From contig NZ_JABXYJ010000005.1 of NCBI RefSeq assembly GCF_013377855.1, positions 241,811-305,810 of the forward strand: a DNA stretch of 64,000 bases, read 5' to 3'. The position numbers and the translations under genes are program-made. The stretch comes from Cognatundibacterium oligocarboniphilum (lineage in GTDB: Bacteria; Pseudomonadota; Gammaproteobacteria; Burkholderiales; Burkholderiaceae_D). Below are positions 47,030 to 56,969 of the stretch, one piece after another (the stretch's first letter is position 1; every line of letters starts with the position of its first letter). The notes under the pieces were generated by a model. It ran no database searches, was not told the origin of the DNA, and saw nothing but the letters and a program-made list of their open reading frames with translations.

Positions 47030-48276
47030 TTCCGATCAAACCTATATCGCCACAAACGGAGTCAACACAGCAGGCAACCAGTTTGTCCGATATTCCCCAG
47101 CTTGTTGCCAGCCAGTTTCTGACACCTGGCGACCTGCATTTAAACGCATTGCCACCCTTGTCTCTGTATGTACATTTCCCATGGTGTGTCAAAAAATGCC
47201 CATATTGTGATTTTAATTCGCATGAAGTGAAGGGTGGTTTTGATGAAAAAGCTTACCTGAATGCCTTGCGCACAGATCTGGAGGCATCTTTGCCGCTGAT
47301 CTGGGGAAGAAAAATTTACACCATCTTTATTGGCGGCGGTACCCCAAGCCTGTTATCAGCCTCAGGTATTGACCAGATGATGTCAGATATCCGCAGTCTG
47401 CTTCCTTTAGACAATGCTGCTGAAATCACACTGGAAGCGAATCCCGGAACTTTTGAGGCAGAAAAATTCCGCACTTTCCGGGGCAGTGGGATCAACCGAT
47501 TATCGATCGGTATTCAGAGTTTTCATTCGGGACATTTATCTGCCTTGGGGCGAATCCATGATGGAGATCAGGCCAGACGTGCAATAGATATTGCGCAGAC
47601 CCATTTTGAAAACTTTAATCTGGATCTGATGTTTGCCTTGCCGGGACAAACGCTGGCAGAAGTCAGGCAAGATATTGCGACCGCGCAGTCGTTCGCTCCA
47701 CCGCATTTGTCGCTGTATCATCTGACGCTGGAGCCTAATACTTATTTTGCCAAATATCCGCCAGCGATTCCCGACGATGATCTGAGCGCTGAAATGCAGG
47801 ACTTGATTCACCAGACGATGGCTAATGCCGGTTATACGCATTATGAAGTTTCCGCTTATGCCAGACCCGGAAGAGAGGCGCGTCATAATCTGAATTACTG
47901 GAATTTTGGTGACTATCTGGGTATTGGCGCCGGTGCGCACTCTAAACTGTCTTTTCCACACAGAATTGTGCGCCAGATGAAATACAAACAGCCCAAAGCC
48001 TATATGGATGCGGCGATGAAAGGAAATGCAACGCAGGAATCGGCAGAAATCAGCAAACAGGATTTACCGTTTGAATTTATGCTGAATGCTTTGCGTCTGA
48101 ACCAGGGTTTTCCAGTGCATTTGTTTCAGGAGCGTACGGGCTTGTTGCTGAACTCTATTGAAAAAAAATTACAGCAGGCAGAAGCAAAGCAATTGATTCA
48201 ACGCGACCATTTAAAAATCATGCCAACGCCGATGGGGCGATTATTTCTCAATGATTTGCAGCAAATATTTCTCTGA
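47026..48276 (+). CDS. hemW: Radical SAM protein HemW (heme chaperone; HemN-like)
   Basis: HemW-type radical SAM protein involved in heme handling, often misannotated as coproporphyrinogen III oxidase. The cluster motif is CVKKCPYC (CxxxCxxC) in SLYVHFPWCVKKCPYCDF. FIGGGTPSLLS and RLSIGIQSFHSGHLSALGRI follow, and the HemW C-terminal domain ends the protein. A 40-residue N-terminal extension precedes the core. Length 416 residues. The start ATG overlaps the rdgB stop. Confidence 0.93.
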   Translation: MIPIKPISPQTESTQQATSLSDIPQLVASQFLTPGDLHLNALPPLSLYVHFPWCVKKCPYCDFNSHEVKGGFDEKAYLNALRTDLEASLPLIWGRKIYTIFIGGGTPSLLSASGIDQMMSDIRSLLPLDNAAEITLEANPGTFEAEKFRTFRGSGINRLSIGIQSFHSGHLSALGRIHDGDQARRAIDIAQTHFENFNLDLMFALPGQTLAEVRQDIATAQSFAPPHLSLYHLTLEPNTYFAKYPPAIPDDDLSAEMQDLIHQTMANAGYTHYEVSAYARPGREARHNLNYWNFGDYLGIGAGAHSKLSFPHRIVRQMKYKQPKAYMDAAMKGNATQESAEISKQDLPFEFMLNALRLNQGFPVHLFQERTGLLLNSIEKKLQQAEAKQLIQRDHLKIMPTPMGRLFLNDLQQIFL

Positions 48277-48383
48277 GATTTCTCTGAATGAAATCCTGAT
48301 GTTGCGAAACATGGCACTTCAATGCTGAAGAACTATCCAAAAGCGGATGTGAAGAATAAATACGGAGCTTCAATCAGCCTGAC

Positions 48384-48412
48384 TTGCCCCACTGATAAGA
48401 ATGCATTATAAT
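48384..48412 (+). promoter_or_regulatory. Sigma-70 promoter of tRNA-Ser(TGA)
   Basis: TTGCCC (48384-48389), a 17-base spacer, and a perfect TATAAT (48407-48412). The -10 ends 9 bases before the mature tRNA start, so transcription would begin very close to the tRNA 5' end. Confidence 0.85.
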
Positions 48413-48421
48413 GTGTGGCTC

Positions 48422-48511
48422 GGAAGCTTGGCAGAGCGGTTGAATGCACCAGTCTTGAAAACTGGCGAGGTGTCAAAGCCTTCGTGAGTTCGAATCTCAC
48501 AGCTTCCGCCA
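48422..48511 (+). tRNA. tRNA-Ser (anticodon TGA)
   Basis: Acceptor stem GGAAGCT / AGCTTCC with discriminator G and encoded CCA. The anticodon arm CCAGT-CTTGAAA-ACTGG gives anticodon TGA. A long class II variable arm follows, then the T loop TTCGAAT. Length 90 bases. Confidence 0.95.
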
Positions 48512-48544
48512 AAATAAATAGATAAGCCATTGATTTTAAATGGC

Positions 48545-48893
48545 TTTTTATTTTTTTGGGGCTGATCAGTGTGCCATTCGGCTACCATTTTGTAGCGCTT
48601 TAATTTCGTGGCGAATTCCTGTACCTCTTCAATTGAATCAAACAGGTACTGAGCAAGCCATTCGTAGCGTGCCGTTCGGTTATAGCGTTCGACGTAAGCA
48701 TTTTCTGCGGGCAACCCGGCTGAATGAACTCAAGTCTGATCCGCGCTTTGCAACCCATTCAGCCGTGACTGCGCTGATGTATTCTGAGCCATTGTCACTG
48801 GGAATCACCTGCGGTGCACCACGCCATTCGATGACTTGATCCAAAGCACAGATGACGCACTCGGCCTGTAATGAGAAATCCGCCTCGATACAC
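48545..48893 (-). pseudogene. IS3-family transposase (OrfB) remnant
   Basis: Two adjoining minus-strand frames together encode part of the rve/DDE domain of an IS3-type transposase. Upstream is ADFSLQAECVICALDQVIEW with SDNGSEYIS (second catalytic Asp region). Downstream is PAENAYVERYNRTARYEWLA (catalytic Glu region) then QYLFDSIEEVQEFAT. The frame changes near 48700-48716, and both the 5' half of the gene and the C-terminal end are missing. No terminal inverted repeats were found. It lies between tRNA-Ser(TGA) and serS. Confidence 0.85.
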
Positions 48894-48978
48894 AAGCCTT
48901 ACACAGAAACTCGTACACCCCAAAGATGAGTGTTTGGTGCAAACGTTGACGGAGCCTCGCGGCAGCGCGAAATCTTAG

Positions 48979-50361
<1,383 letters not shown>

Positions 50362-50372
50362 GCAACATCTCC

Positions 50373-50401
50373 AAAACCGCATCTCAGATGCGGTTTTTTT
50401 A
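50373..50401 (+). terminator. Intrinsic terminator after serS
   Basis: AACCGCATC / GATGCGGTT stem with loop TCA followed by a run of T, 12 bases after the serS stop. Confidence 0.92.
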
Positions 50402-50451
50402 TGGGCGATTGCAGCAGGTAATGTCGCAGGTAAAACCGACAATTATTGCTG

Positions 50452-52221
50452 TCAGCTGATGATTAAATCCAGTTCGGAGCGGCGGTCTATAAACAAGCTG
50501 TTGCCGTGAATTTTTTTTGCCTGCTTTTTAGCTTCTGATGCGGCAATCGATATCTGGTGGTGAGAGTAAAACTTGTTTGCCCGAGATTTCACTACGCCCA
50601 ACGATAAGCTGACTAAGGGATAAAAAACTTTTTTTCCTTGTCGGTCTTCGCTCAGGTAACCGCCACGTTCACGGTCATCATTGCTGTAAAAATCTCCGAT
50701 ACTGGCAGCAAAATTTTGCAAAATATCCTGGCAACGCTGTTCCCAGTCCTCACTCCGGAACAGGATAATAAAATCATCGCCGCCAATGTGACCAATAAAA
50801 TCCAGTTGTGGATCACAGTGCTGCTTCAGTATTTCACTTGTCATTTGAATGATGTCATCTCCGCGCCGGTAGCCATACACATCGTTAAACGGTTTGAAAT
50901 GGTCCAGATCGCAGTAGCAAGCGCTGAAGTTTTGTTGTTTTCTCAGGAGGTGGTCAATATGTTCATTGATCGGAACATTGCCTGGCAGTTGCGTCAATGG
51001 ATTAGCGTATCGTGCTGCAGTGATCTGCATTTGAGTAATTTCCCTCATCAGATCCGGACCTGTGCAGATACCGATGTATTGTCCCTGATCGGTAATGATA
51101 ATACCGTTAATCAGATGCTCAGGATTGGCTTCAACAATAATGTGGCTGACATCCTGCATACTCGTATTTTTATCCACTACTACGGCGTGCGCATCCATAA
51201 AAACCTTGCAGGATTTTTTGCCATATAACTCACGTTGATAAGGACGGGCAAAACGATCAATCATGTGATAACGATTAATGATCCCCACCGGGATGCCATT
51301 GTCTACTACAGGCAAAATTTGTAACCTGGGATTTTGCAGAAAAATATCGTCCACCTGATTATTCAGCATCGTTGATGGTACTGTGGGGCATGTTTTAAGT
51401 ATTTTTTCAACTGCCGTCATTTGCTCAACACCTCCTGCATGGCGTTTAAACATCAGTTGTTGATCCGAACTCAGCAGCTTAATGACTTCGGCAGAAATCA
51501 TCTTTGCCGGAGCTGGATGCGGTCGTGCAATATGATAACCTTGGCCACATGCCACCCCCAGATCGCGAACCGCTATCAGCTCAGCCTGCGTTTCTATTCC
51601 TTCCGCAATGACCTTTGTGCCGGACTTTTCAGCAATACTCTGAATGGAGCGGACAAACTGTGCTTTAACAGGGTCGAGATCAATTCCCTGAATAAAATGC
51701 ATATCAATTTTGACGTAATCTGGCTTTAATTCAGACCATAAGCGCAGACTGGAAAATCCTTCACCCAGATCATCGATCGCAATTTCAAAGCCCATCTCAC
51801 GGTAATGCATAACAGCATCGCATAGTAAGCCATAATCATGAGTTGGCTGATATTCGGTCAGTTCAATAATGACTCGCTCTGGAGAAATGCCGAGTTGGTG
51901 AACTGTATCGAGTGTTTCTCCGTAGCGCGTATCGCGCTGAATCAGGGATTCAGGGCTGACGTTTAAAAATATTTTACCCGGCAATTTTTGTGCTGAAAAT
52001 TGTTCCAGCACGACTTTTCTGCATAAGTGTTCAATCGTCACTGTCAAATTGTGGTCGGCCGCCGCCTTGAATAAATTAATAGGGGCATGCAAAGAACTGT
52101 CAGATGGTCCCCTGATTAAGCCTTCATAGCCGATAATATCGCCATTTTGCATATCCACGATAGGTTGAAAACGCGCAGTCAGTGAGCGTTGCTCGATAAT
52201 GCGTAAAAGCTGTGAATGCAT
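50452..52221 (-). CDS. EAL-CBS-GGDEF c-di-GMP turnover protein
   Basis: Predicted c-di-GMP signalling protein with three modules. The EAL phosphodiesterase (about residues 15-245) has YEGLIRG in the EAL position, LNVSPES, IELTEY, DDLGEG, VKID and AEGIET, so the metal ligands appear intact. A CBS pair follows (about 265-400). The C-terminal GGDEF domain (about 415-580) has HIGGDDF, which may be active. I place the start at ATG 52221 (589 residues), where GGGGAG sits a proper distance upstream and the EAL core begins 15 residues later. The frame is open to 52470 (672 residues) but that extension resembles no domain. EAL-CBS-GGDEF proteins can be nucleotide-sensing through CBS. Confidence 0.85.
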   Translation of the reverse strand: MHSQLLRIIEQRSLTARFQPIVDMQNGDIIGYEGLIRGPSDSSLHAPINLFKAAADHNLTVTIEHLCRKVVLEQFSAQKLPGKIFLNVSPESLIQRDTRYGETLDTVHQLGISPERVIIELTEYQPTHDYGLLCDAVMHYREMGFEIAIDDLGEGFSSLRLWSELKPDYVKIDMHFIQGIDLDPVKAQFVRSIQSIAEKSGTKVIAEGIETQAELIAVRDLGVACGQGYHIARPHPAPAKMISAEVIKLLSSDQQLMFKRHAGGVEQMTAVEKILKTCPTVPSTMLNNQVDDIFLQNPRLQILPVVDNGIPVGIINRYHMIDRFARPYQRELYGKKSCKVFMDAHAVVVDKNTSMQDVSHIIVEANPEHLINGIIITDQGQYIGICTGPDLMREITQMQITAARYANPLTQLPGNVPINEHIDHLLRKQQNFSACYCDLDHFKPFNDVYGYRRGDDIIQMTSEILKQHCDPQLDFIGHIGGDDFIILFRSEDWEQRCQDILQNFAASIGDFYSNDDRERGGYLSEDRQGKKVFYPLVSLSLGVVKSRANKFYSHHQISIAASEAKKQAKKIHGNSLFIDRRSELDLIIS

Positions 52222-52574
52222 AGATGACTCCCCGGCTTCGGGCAATACAGGGTGTACCAGACTGATATATAGTTCGTTCAGCGGTGAAATTTTGGCAGAA
52301 CCTTGCATCGGCGTGCTGAGCGTGGCATTTTTCATGGGACAGAGTTCGGAATTCGTGCAGCCTGCGGTCATTTTTCTGGAAATGAAGGTGTGCAGGTAAG
52401 AAAAAGTAATAATTCTGAATATAGTGGCCTGATATGACAGGCGCATGTCATTATTGAAGTGCGGCAACAAATTTTAGGAGTATTGTTTTAATCATTGCGC
52501 GCAGCTGGCTAGGAAAGAAACTTTTTTTTTGCTATACTCCAAGGCTTCGCTTTTAATAGTGAGCAACCGGAGCC
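52222..52574. other. Region between EAL-CBS-GGDEF gene and tRNA-Ser(CGA)
   Basis: If the start at 52221 is right, this 353-base stretch is untranslated. It should hold the promoter of the EAL gene (minus strand) and that of tRNA-Ser(CGA). TATACT at 52533-52538 is a likely -10 for the tRNA, preceded by a T-run and no clear -35. GGAGTATT at 52477-52484 resembles the window's repeated GGAGTAT motif. Confidence 0.4.
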
Positions 52575-52664
52575 GGAGAGGTGGCAGAGTGGTTGAATGT
52601 ACCTGACTCGAAATCAGGCGTAGGGTAAAACCTATCGGGGGTTCGAATCCCCCCCTCTCCGCCA
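52575..52664 (+). tRNA. tRNA-Ser (anticodon CGA)
   Basis: Acceptor stem GGAGAGG paired with CCTCTCC, discriminator G, encoded CCA. The anticodon arm CCTGA-CTCGAAA-TCAGG gives anticodon CGA. A class II variable arm is present. Length 90 bases. Its 3' end is the probable attachment site of the element that follows. Confidence 0.95.
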
Positions 52665-52698
52665 AGAACATCGCAAACTACTACAAAGTTTGCATAAA

Positions 52699-52734
52699 AA
52701 GCCCCTAAGTAATCAATAACTTAGGGGCTTTTTT
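52699..52734 (+). terminator. Strong terminator after tRNA-Ser(CGA)
   Basis: A 12-bp stem AAGCCCCTAAGT / ACTTAGGGGCTT with an 8-base loop and a T-run. It insulates the tRNA from the integrase gene and probably came with the element. Confidence 0.92.
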
Positions 52735-52749
52735 ACGTCCATTGCGGCA

Positions 52750-52829
52750 AAGTATGCCCATTGACACCCATATTCTTTAGGGGCACTCTTGAGGGCATCA
52801 TCATGCCCCCACCGAAAGGATGCCCCAAA
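52750..52829. repeat. Left-end GGGGCA arm-type repeats
   Basis: Several copies of GGGGCA/TGCCCC (for example near 52779, 52814 and 52820) crowd the stretch just upstream of the integrase start. Similar repeats occur near 58346-58364. Their position suggests integrase arm-binding sites. Confidence 0.5.
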
Positions 52830-54086
52830 ATGCCAAAGATAGCCGCCCCGCTTACTGACATTCAGGTCAAAAATGCTAAGCCCAAAGAAAAAGCCTATAA
52901 GCTGGCAGACGGCGGCGGTATGTACTTGGAGGTAACGCCTACAGGCTCAAAGTTATGGCGAATGAAGTTTAGACAAGCCAATGGAAGCGAGAGCCGTTTA
53001 GCGTTTGGGACATATCCAGAGGTTTCACTAGCAGAAGCCAGAGAGAAGCGACTAGAAGCCCGTAAATTGATCGCGCAAGGTATTGACCCAGGACAAGCGA
53101 GACGTAAAGCCAAAGAAGAATCAGCCAGCGCCAGCGCCAACACCTTCGAGAAGATTGCACGTGAATGGCACGCAAACCGCCTAAGTGCTTGGAGCGCGAC
53201 TACTGCCAAAGAAACTATTAATAGGTTGGAAAAAGATATTTTCCCAGAGATTGGCAAGTTGCCTATTGCCTCAATAACGCATCCCCAGATGATTGCGGCC
53301 TTGCGAAAGATAGAAGCGCGTGGCGCTGGAGAGATTGCCCACCGCCTTAAATCGACTTGCGCCCGTGTGTTCAGCTTTGCAAACCAACACGGCATAGAGA
53401 ACAAGAACCCAGCCGCAGACCTTAAAGACGTACTTAAACCAGTTAAAAGCTCCCACTTTGCAGCACTTGCACCAGAGGAGTTACCCGCTTTTGTTGCAGC
53501 CATTAGAGAGAACAATGCAAGGTTATATCTGCCTACTCGGTTTGCCATTCGCTTGATGCTGTTGATTTTCGTCCGTAGCAGTGAGCTACGGACTACCCCG
53601 TGGAGCGAAATTAACTTAGAGACCGGAGAATGGATTATTCCTTGGCAGCGCATGAAGCGCGGGAAGCTAACCGTTAATCCTGACCAAACAGATCATCATG
53701 TGTGCTTATCCCGCCAAGGCCAAGAGCTATTGCGCGAGCTACATAAATACACTGGCGGCGGTAAATACCTATTCCCGAATCAGCGTGACCATGAAAAGCC
53801 AATGTCCGGCGATGCCATACGAATGGCATTAAATCGCATGGGCTATGAAGGCAAGATGACTACACACGGCTTCCGCGCACTGGCAATGACGACATTAAAA
53901 GAGAAGCTAGGCTATCGACACGAAACCGTAGATCGCCAGCTTGCACATGCCCAGAAAGACAAAATAGCCAGTGCTTACGATCGCGCTCAGTTCTTAGATG
54001 AACGTAAAAAGATGATGCAGCATTGGGCGGATTACTTAGACGGTATGATGAATAACTCCAATGTTGTGATATTTAAAATGGCTTAA
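52830..54086 (+). CDS. Tyrosine-type integrase (P4/DUF4102 family)
   Basis: Site-specific recombinase of the element. The N-terminal arm-binding DUF4102 domain (about residues 1-90: LTDIQVKNAKPKEKAYKLAD then GGGMYLEVTPTGSKLWRMKF) is followed by a SAM-like core-binding domain (about 100-190) and the catalytic domain (about 205-395). Catalytic residues read as FVRSSELR (Arg), HGFRA (H-x-x-R), LAHAQ (His) and the Tyr in ASAYDRAQF. ATG 52830 with AAAGGA upstream gives 418 residues and the family start MPKIAAPLTD. The frame is open upstream to 52761. It is intact and presumably active. Confidence 0.95.
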   Translation: MPKIAAPLTDIQVKNAKPKEKAYKLADGGGMYLEVTPTGSKLWRMKFRQANGSESRLAFGTYPEVSLAEAREKRLEARKLIAQGIDPGQARRKAKEESASASANTFEKIAREWHANRLSAWSATTAKETINRLEKDIFPEIGKLPIASITHPQMIAALRKIEARGAGEIAHRLKSTCARVFSFANQHGIENKNPAADLKDVLKPVKSSHFAALAPEELPAFVAAIRENNARLYLPTRFAIRLMLLIFVRSSELRTTPWSEINLETGEWIIPWQRMKRGKLTVNPDQTDHHVCLSRQGQELLRELHKYTGGGKYLFPNQRDHEKPMSGDAIRMALNRMGYEGKMTTHGFRALAMTTLKEKLGYRHETVDRQLAHAQKDKIASAYDRAQFLDERKKMMQHWADYLDGMMNNSNVVIFKMA

Positions 54087-54151
54087 TTGAAAGCAATTTA
54101 AACGTGAACCAAAGCCGTTTGAAAAATTACTAGGATGGAAAGAGTAAATTC

Positions 54152-54763
54152 ATGAAGAAGAATGACAAACCCATAACAGCCGCATCTATAGTTGCTACCC
54201 TAGACATTGATAGAAATTTCAACTTATTGCTTCAAGAAGTTATCAATGAAAGAGCTTACTTTAGGGAACTATCGCGTGAGAATGATGAAAATGGACTAAA
54301 TCAGTACATTTTCATTGAGCACACGGATAGTAATGGACGTAAGTTCTTTGTTGACGAGATGATTGAATGCGAGAGCCAGAGAAATTTTAGAATAAACTTG
54401 GAAAGAAAAGAAACTCTTGTCACGATGCTGAAAGAGGAGAAAAAGAAACTTGAAGAATCAGGGTTGAAATTCAGAGTGGCAAATTCAGCAAAGGCAAGCA
54501 AAGCAAGGCCAAAAACAATCGATAACGTAACTATCACAGAATTAATTGAGCGTCTCGTAAGAGATCATAATGGTGAAAAACCAATGACCATCTGGACGCA
54601 TTTTAAAGTGTCTCTAGAAGAATGGACTGACAACAAAGTGACTGATTCAGGCAAAGGCCAGAATAGTAGATATCACTTTCAAATAAATGACGATAAAGGG
54701 ACTTACACTTTTGGGACATTTCGGAAAAAAATACGAACTATAAAAAAAACAAACGGCATTTAG
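54152..54763 (+). CDS. Hypothetical protein of the integrative element
   Basis: A 203-residue soluble, charged protein that I do not recognise. A helical region with Lys/Glu repeats lies at about 90-110 (MLKEEKKKLEESGLKFRVAN), followed by a basic region and a C-terminal part with TITELIERLVRDHNGEKPMT. No signal peptide or membrane segment. GATGGAAAGAG lies upstream of ATG 54152. It is A+T-rich like the rest of the element and 65 bases after the integrase. Confidence 0.6.
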   Translation: MKKNDKPITAASIVATLDIDRNFNLLLQEVINERAYFRELSRENDENGLNQYIFIEHTDSNGRKFFVDEMIECESQRNFRINLERKETLVTMLKEEKKKLEESGLKFRVANSAKASKARPKTIDNVTITELIERLVRDHNGEKPMTIWTHFKVSLEEWTDNKVTDSGKGQNSRYHFQINDDKGTYTFGTFRKKIRTIKKTNGI

Positions 54764-54830
54764 CAGGGCTCGATGCCAACTGCCTTTTCTAATGGCATTA
54801 CCGTGAAACTTTGGCGGTAATAACCAAGAA

Positions 54831-55076
54831 ATGGCAACTATGAACAATAAATCAAACCTTGTAACAAACAAGTCTCTTCCAGTAGACGGCATGAGTCGTT
54901 GGAGTCAGATTGCTCCATTCTCGCCATTCTGCCGTGAGAAATTTCGTCAACTTGTCAAAGCTGGGCGTGCACCGCAGCCAGTAAAGTTTTCTGAGCGTTG
55001 CACAGCTTACCCAAACCGCGAATTACATAAATTTTTTGCTGACCCTTTAAACTATCAAGTAGAGGTTCGCAAATGA
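54831..55076 (+). CDS. AlpA-like DNA-binding protein
   Basis: An 81-residue protein resembling AlpA-family excisionase/regulators of P4-like islands. SRWSQIAPFSPFCREKFRQL then VKAGRAPQPVKFSERC fits a MerR/AlpA-like winged helix-turn-helix, and YPNRELHKFF ends the fold. It probably controls integrase expression or excision. ATG 54831 or 54840 could be the start. It overlaps the next gene by 4 bases. Confidence 0.75.
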   Translation: MATMNNKSNLVTNKSLPVDGMSRWSQIAPFSPFCREKFRQLVKAGRAPQPVKFSERCTAYPNRELHKFFADPLNYQVEVRK

Positions 55077-55510
55077 TTGAATCAAAAAAACAATTTGCCT
55101 CCGTCAAGAGAGGCGACTCTTTTACAAAGCTGGTGGGCGGAGTGAAATCAAAAGGGCTGTTTCTTAGATGCGGGGATAAGCACATCAGCAAACTGAGGAA
55201 AGAACTAGAAGCCAATAATCTTGGACTAAAATCTGCTTCTGCTAACGACCAGACTACCACGTTATTGAAGGTGTTAAGGTATCTTGGTGAAAGGGGTATT
55301 AACACAAAGGAAGGAGAGGGATGCGGTTATTTTAGAATTGCGACCCGCATTCAGGAATTGGAGGCAATCGGCCATCAAATACTATCAAAGCGAGAGCCGA
55401 TTGTTGGCACAGATGGCCTAATACATAAAGGTATTGCCCGCTATATATTACGTAAAGAGTCCAATATCAAAAGTCCTCAAGGTGAACTCGATTTTGAGGT
55501 GGCTAAATGA
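55073..55510 (+). CDS. Hypothetical protein (element operon)
   Basis: A 145-residue basic protein translated from a 4-base overlap with the AlpA-like gene. The C-terminal half (LLKVLRYLGERGINTKEGEG then CGYFRIATRIQELEAIGHQI) looks like a winged helix of the sort found in small element-encoded DNA-binding proteins, with the final RYILRK typical of a wing strand. This resemblance is by eye only. It overlaps the following small gene by 4 bases. Confidence 0.6.
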   Translation: MIESKKQFASVKRGDSFTKLVGGVKSKGLFLRCGDKHISKLRKELEANNLGLKSASANDQTTTLLKVLRYLGERGINTKEGEGCGYFRIATRIQELEAIGHQILSKREPIVGTDGLIHKGIARYILRKESNIKSPQGELDFEVAK

Positions 55511-55650
55511 ACGAAAATCACTGGATAGAAGAACTCGCATGTTTGCTTGCTCGATATTCATACAAAGGTATTGATGGTGATATTGGCTCGATCAGTTTAA
55601 TTGAGTTGTGGGGTATTTACTGCTATTTGCGACGAATAGCAGAGGCATGA
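55507..55650 (+). CDS. Small protein, 47 residues (element operon)
   Basis: Starts MNENHWIEELACLLARYSYK and ends IYCYLRRIAEA. The ATG overlaps the previous stop by 4 bases, and the next gene starts 1 base after its stop. This chain of coupled starts supports it as a real gene. It is amphipathic and helical-looking, with no known family recognised. Confidence 0.55.
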   Translation: MNENHWIEELACLLARYSYKGIDGDIGSISLIELWGIYCYLRRIAEA

Positions 55651-55651
55651 A

Positions 55652-56107
55652 ATGGGGCGCGAAAAACTCTCTAGCAAACTCAAAATCAGCGGTGGATTTT
55701 TTCCTATTCCACATCAAGTTTCAAACTCGCTGAAATATCGTGGACTGTCCGCCAAGGCTGTAAAGTTACTTGTCGATATTGGCAGTCAGTTTAACGGCAG
55801 AAATAATGGCGACTTCACGGCCGCATGGAAAATTATGCAACCACGAGGCTGGAAGTCTGAAGAAACACTACATTCCGCAAAAAAGGAATTACTAACAGCC
55901 GGATTTATTGCGGAAACGAGAAAAGGACGAAGACCCAACCTTTGTAGTTTATATGGGATAACTTGGATAAAAATAAATCCGTCTCCTAAGTTTGACATAA
56001 AGCCTTATGCATTTCCGTATGGCGCTTGGGAGCACTCCGCGCCAGAAATACAAACGGAGAAAAGTAATGCGCTTACTACGACTACCGTATTCAAAATATC
56101 GGCATAG
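55652..56107 (+). CDS. Winged-helix-like protein of mobile elements
   Basis: A 151-residue protein. GGFFPIPHQVSNSLKYRGLS then AKAVKLLVDIGSQFNGRNNG and LHSAKKELLTAGFIAETRKG match a pattern I associate with replication- or regulation-linked winged-helix proteins in integrated elements and plasmids. No catalytic motif. It ends the tightly packed run 54831-56107. Exact function unknown. Confidence 0.65.
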   Translation: MGREKLSSKLKISGGFFPIPHQVSNSLKYRGLSAKAVKLLVDIGSQFNGRNNGDFTAAWKIMQPRGWKSEETLHSAKKELLTAGFIAETRKGRRPNLCSLYGITWIKINPSPKFDIKPYAFPYGAWEHSAPEIQTEKSNALTTTTVFKISA

Positions 56108-56190
56108 CTACGGTAGCCGAAGTAAATAATCCTCATTAGCTACGCTTGTCGTAGCTATAAAGTGAAAATTGGGCTATCCACTAATTCGAC
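56069..56190. repeat. Cluster of GTAG/CTAC repeats with inverted repeat
   Basis: Repeated ACTACG, AGCTACG and CGTAGCTA words. The best is an 8-bp inverted repeat TAGCTACG (56137-56144) / CGTAGCTA (56150-56157). It starts in the end of the preceding gene and runs into the intergenic gap. It could be an operator or a replication/attachment site. Confidence 0.5.
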
Positions 56191-56321
56191 TGTCGTAGTG
56201 CTTTATAGAAGTTACCATTTATAAGTAGGATTTAAATTTAATCTGCCACAGCCAATTGGAATTAGCCTCTGACTCATTTCTACTTTATGATTAAATTGAC
56301 AGCTAAATGTCAAAGTGAACG

Positions 56322-56651
56322 ATGAAAAAAATCAAACAAATATCTTTATTGCTAGTAATGCTGACTTATTTAAGTTTAACGCAAGCCAAAGACAATCAAC
56401 AAATATGCATTTATAAAAGCGCCGTGATTTCTATTGCAATTGCTGAACGAAATTCTGGAATGTCTCCACAAGAGGCTTTACCTCCCTTAAAAAGATTTGC
56501 GAAAGATGGACTGAGTTTAGATTGGATAAAGAAAGCAATTAATTTAGTCTATTTCAATTCTGCATTTACAAATGCAAATGGAGAAGTTGCCGGAAATCAA
56601 GTTTATAACCAGTGCATGAGGCCGGATTTTGAGTATAAGCCTTTAAAATAA
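56322..56651 (+). CDS. Small secreted hypothetical protein
   Basis: A 109-residue protein with a clear signal peptide (MKKIKQISLLLVMLTYLSLT, cleavage probably after TQA at residue 22). The mature part has two cysteines (CIYKS and NQCMRP) that could form a disulfide, so it is likely periplasmic. It has its own gap on both sides and no recognised family. Confidence 0.65.
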   Translation: MKKIKQISLLLVMLTYLSLTQAKDNQQICIYKSAVISIAIAERNSGMSPQEALPPLKRFAKDGLSLDWIKKAINLVYFNSAFTNANGEVAGNQVYNQCMRPDFEYKPLK

Positions 56652-56969
56652 GGTATCGCTAAATTAATAAATGGCTAATGAAAAAGTATTTAATTTTTCG
56701 GTTTAGTGCGCAGCCTATCGGTGGTTTTTGACTGCACAAAAATGTACTTCTCATAGAGTAAAAAATTATTTTTTCATATCTGTTTCTGAACGATTTACAT
56801 TTAATTACCGCGCATGTTAGTACGCAGGTTTGCACGCATTGGGGGAGTATGTGAAAAAGTAGCAGGTAGCAGTAGCAGGGTTACGGATCATCGAAATTTT
56901 GTAGTTCTTGCCTGTCTGAAATCATATATTTACAAAACGCATTGTTACTAATTTAGTATCGGAAATTTA
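56652..56969. other. Intergenic, A+T-rich
   Basis: 318 bases between two island genes. I saw no convincing gene, RNA or repeat. It presumably holds the promoter of the SAP-domain gene. Confidence 0.5.
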
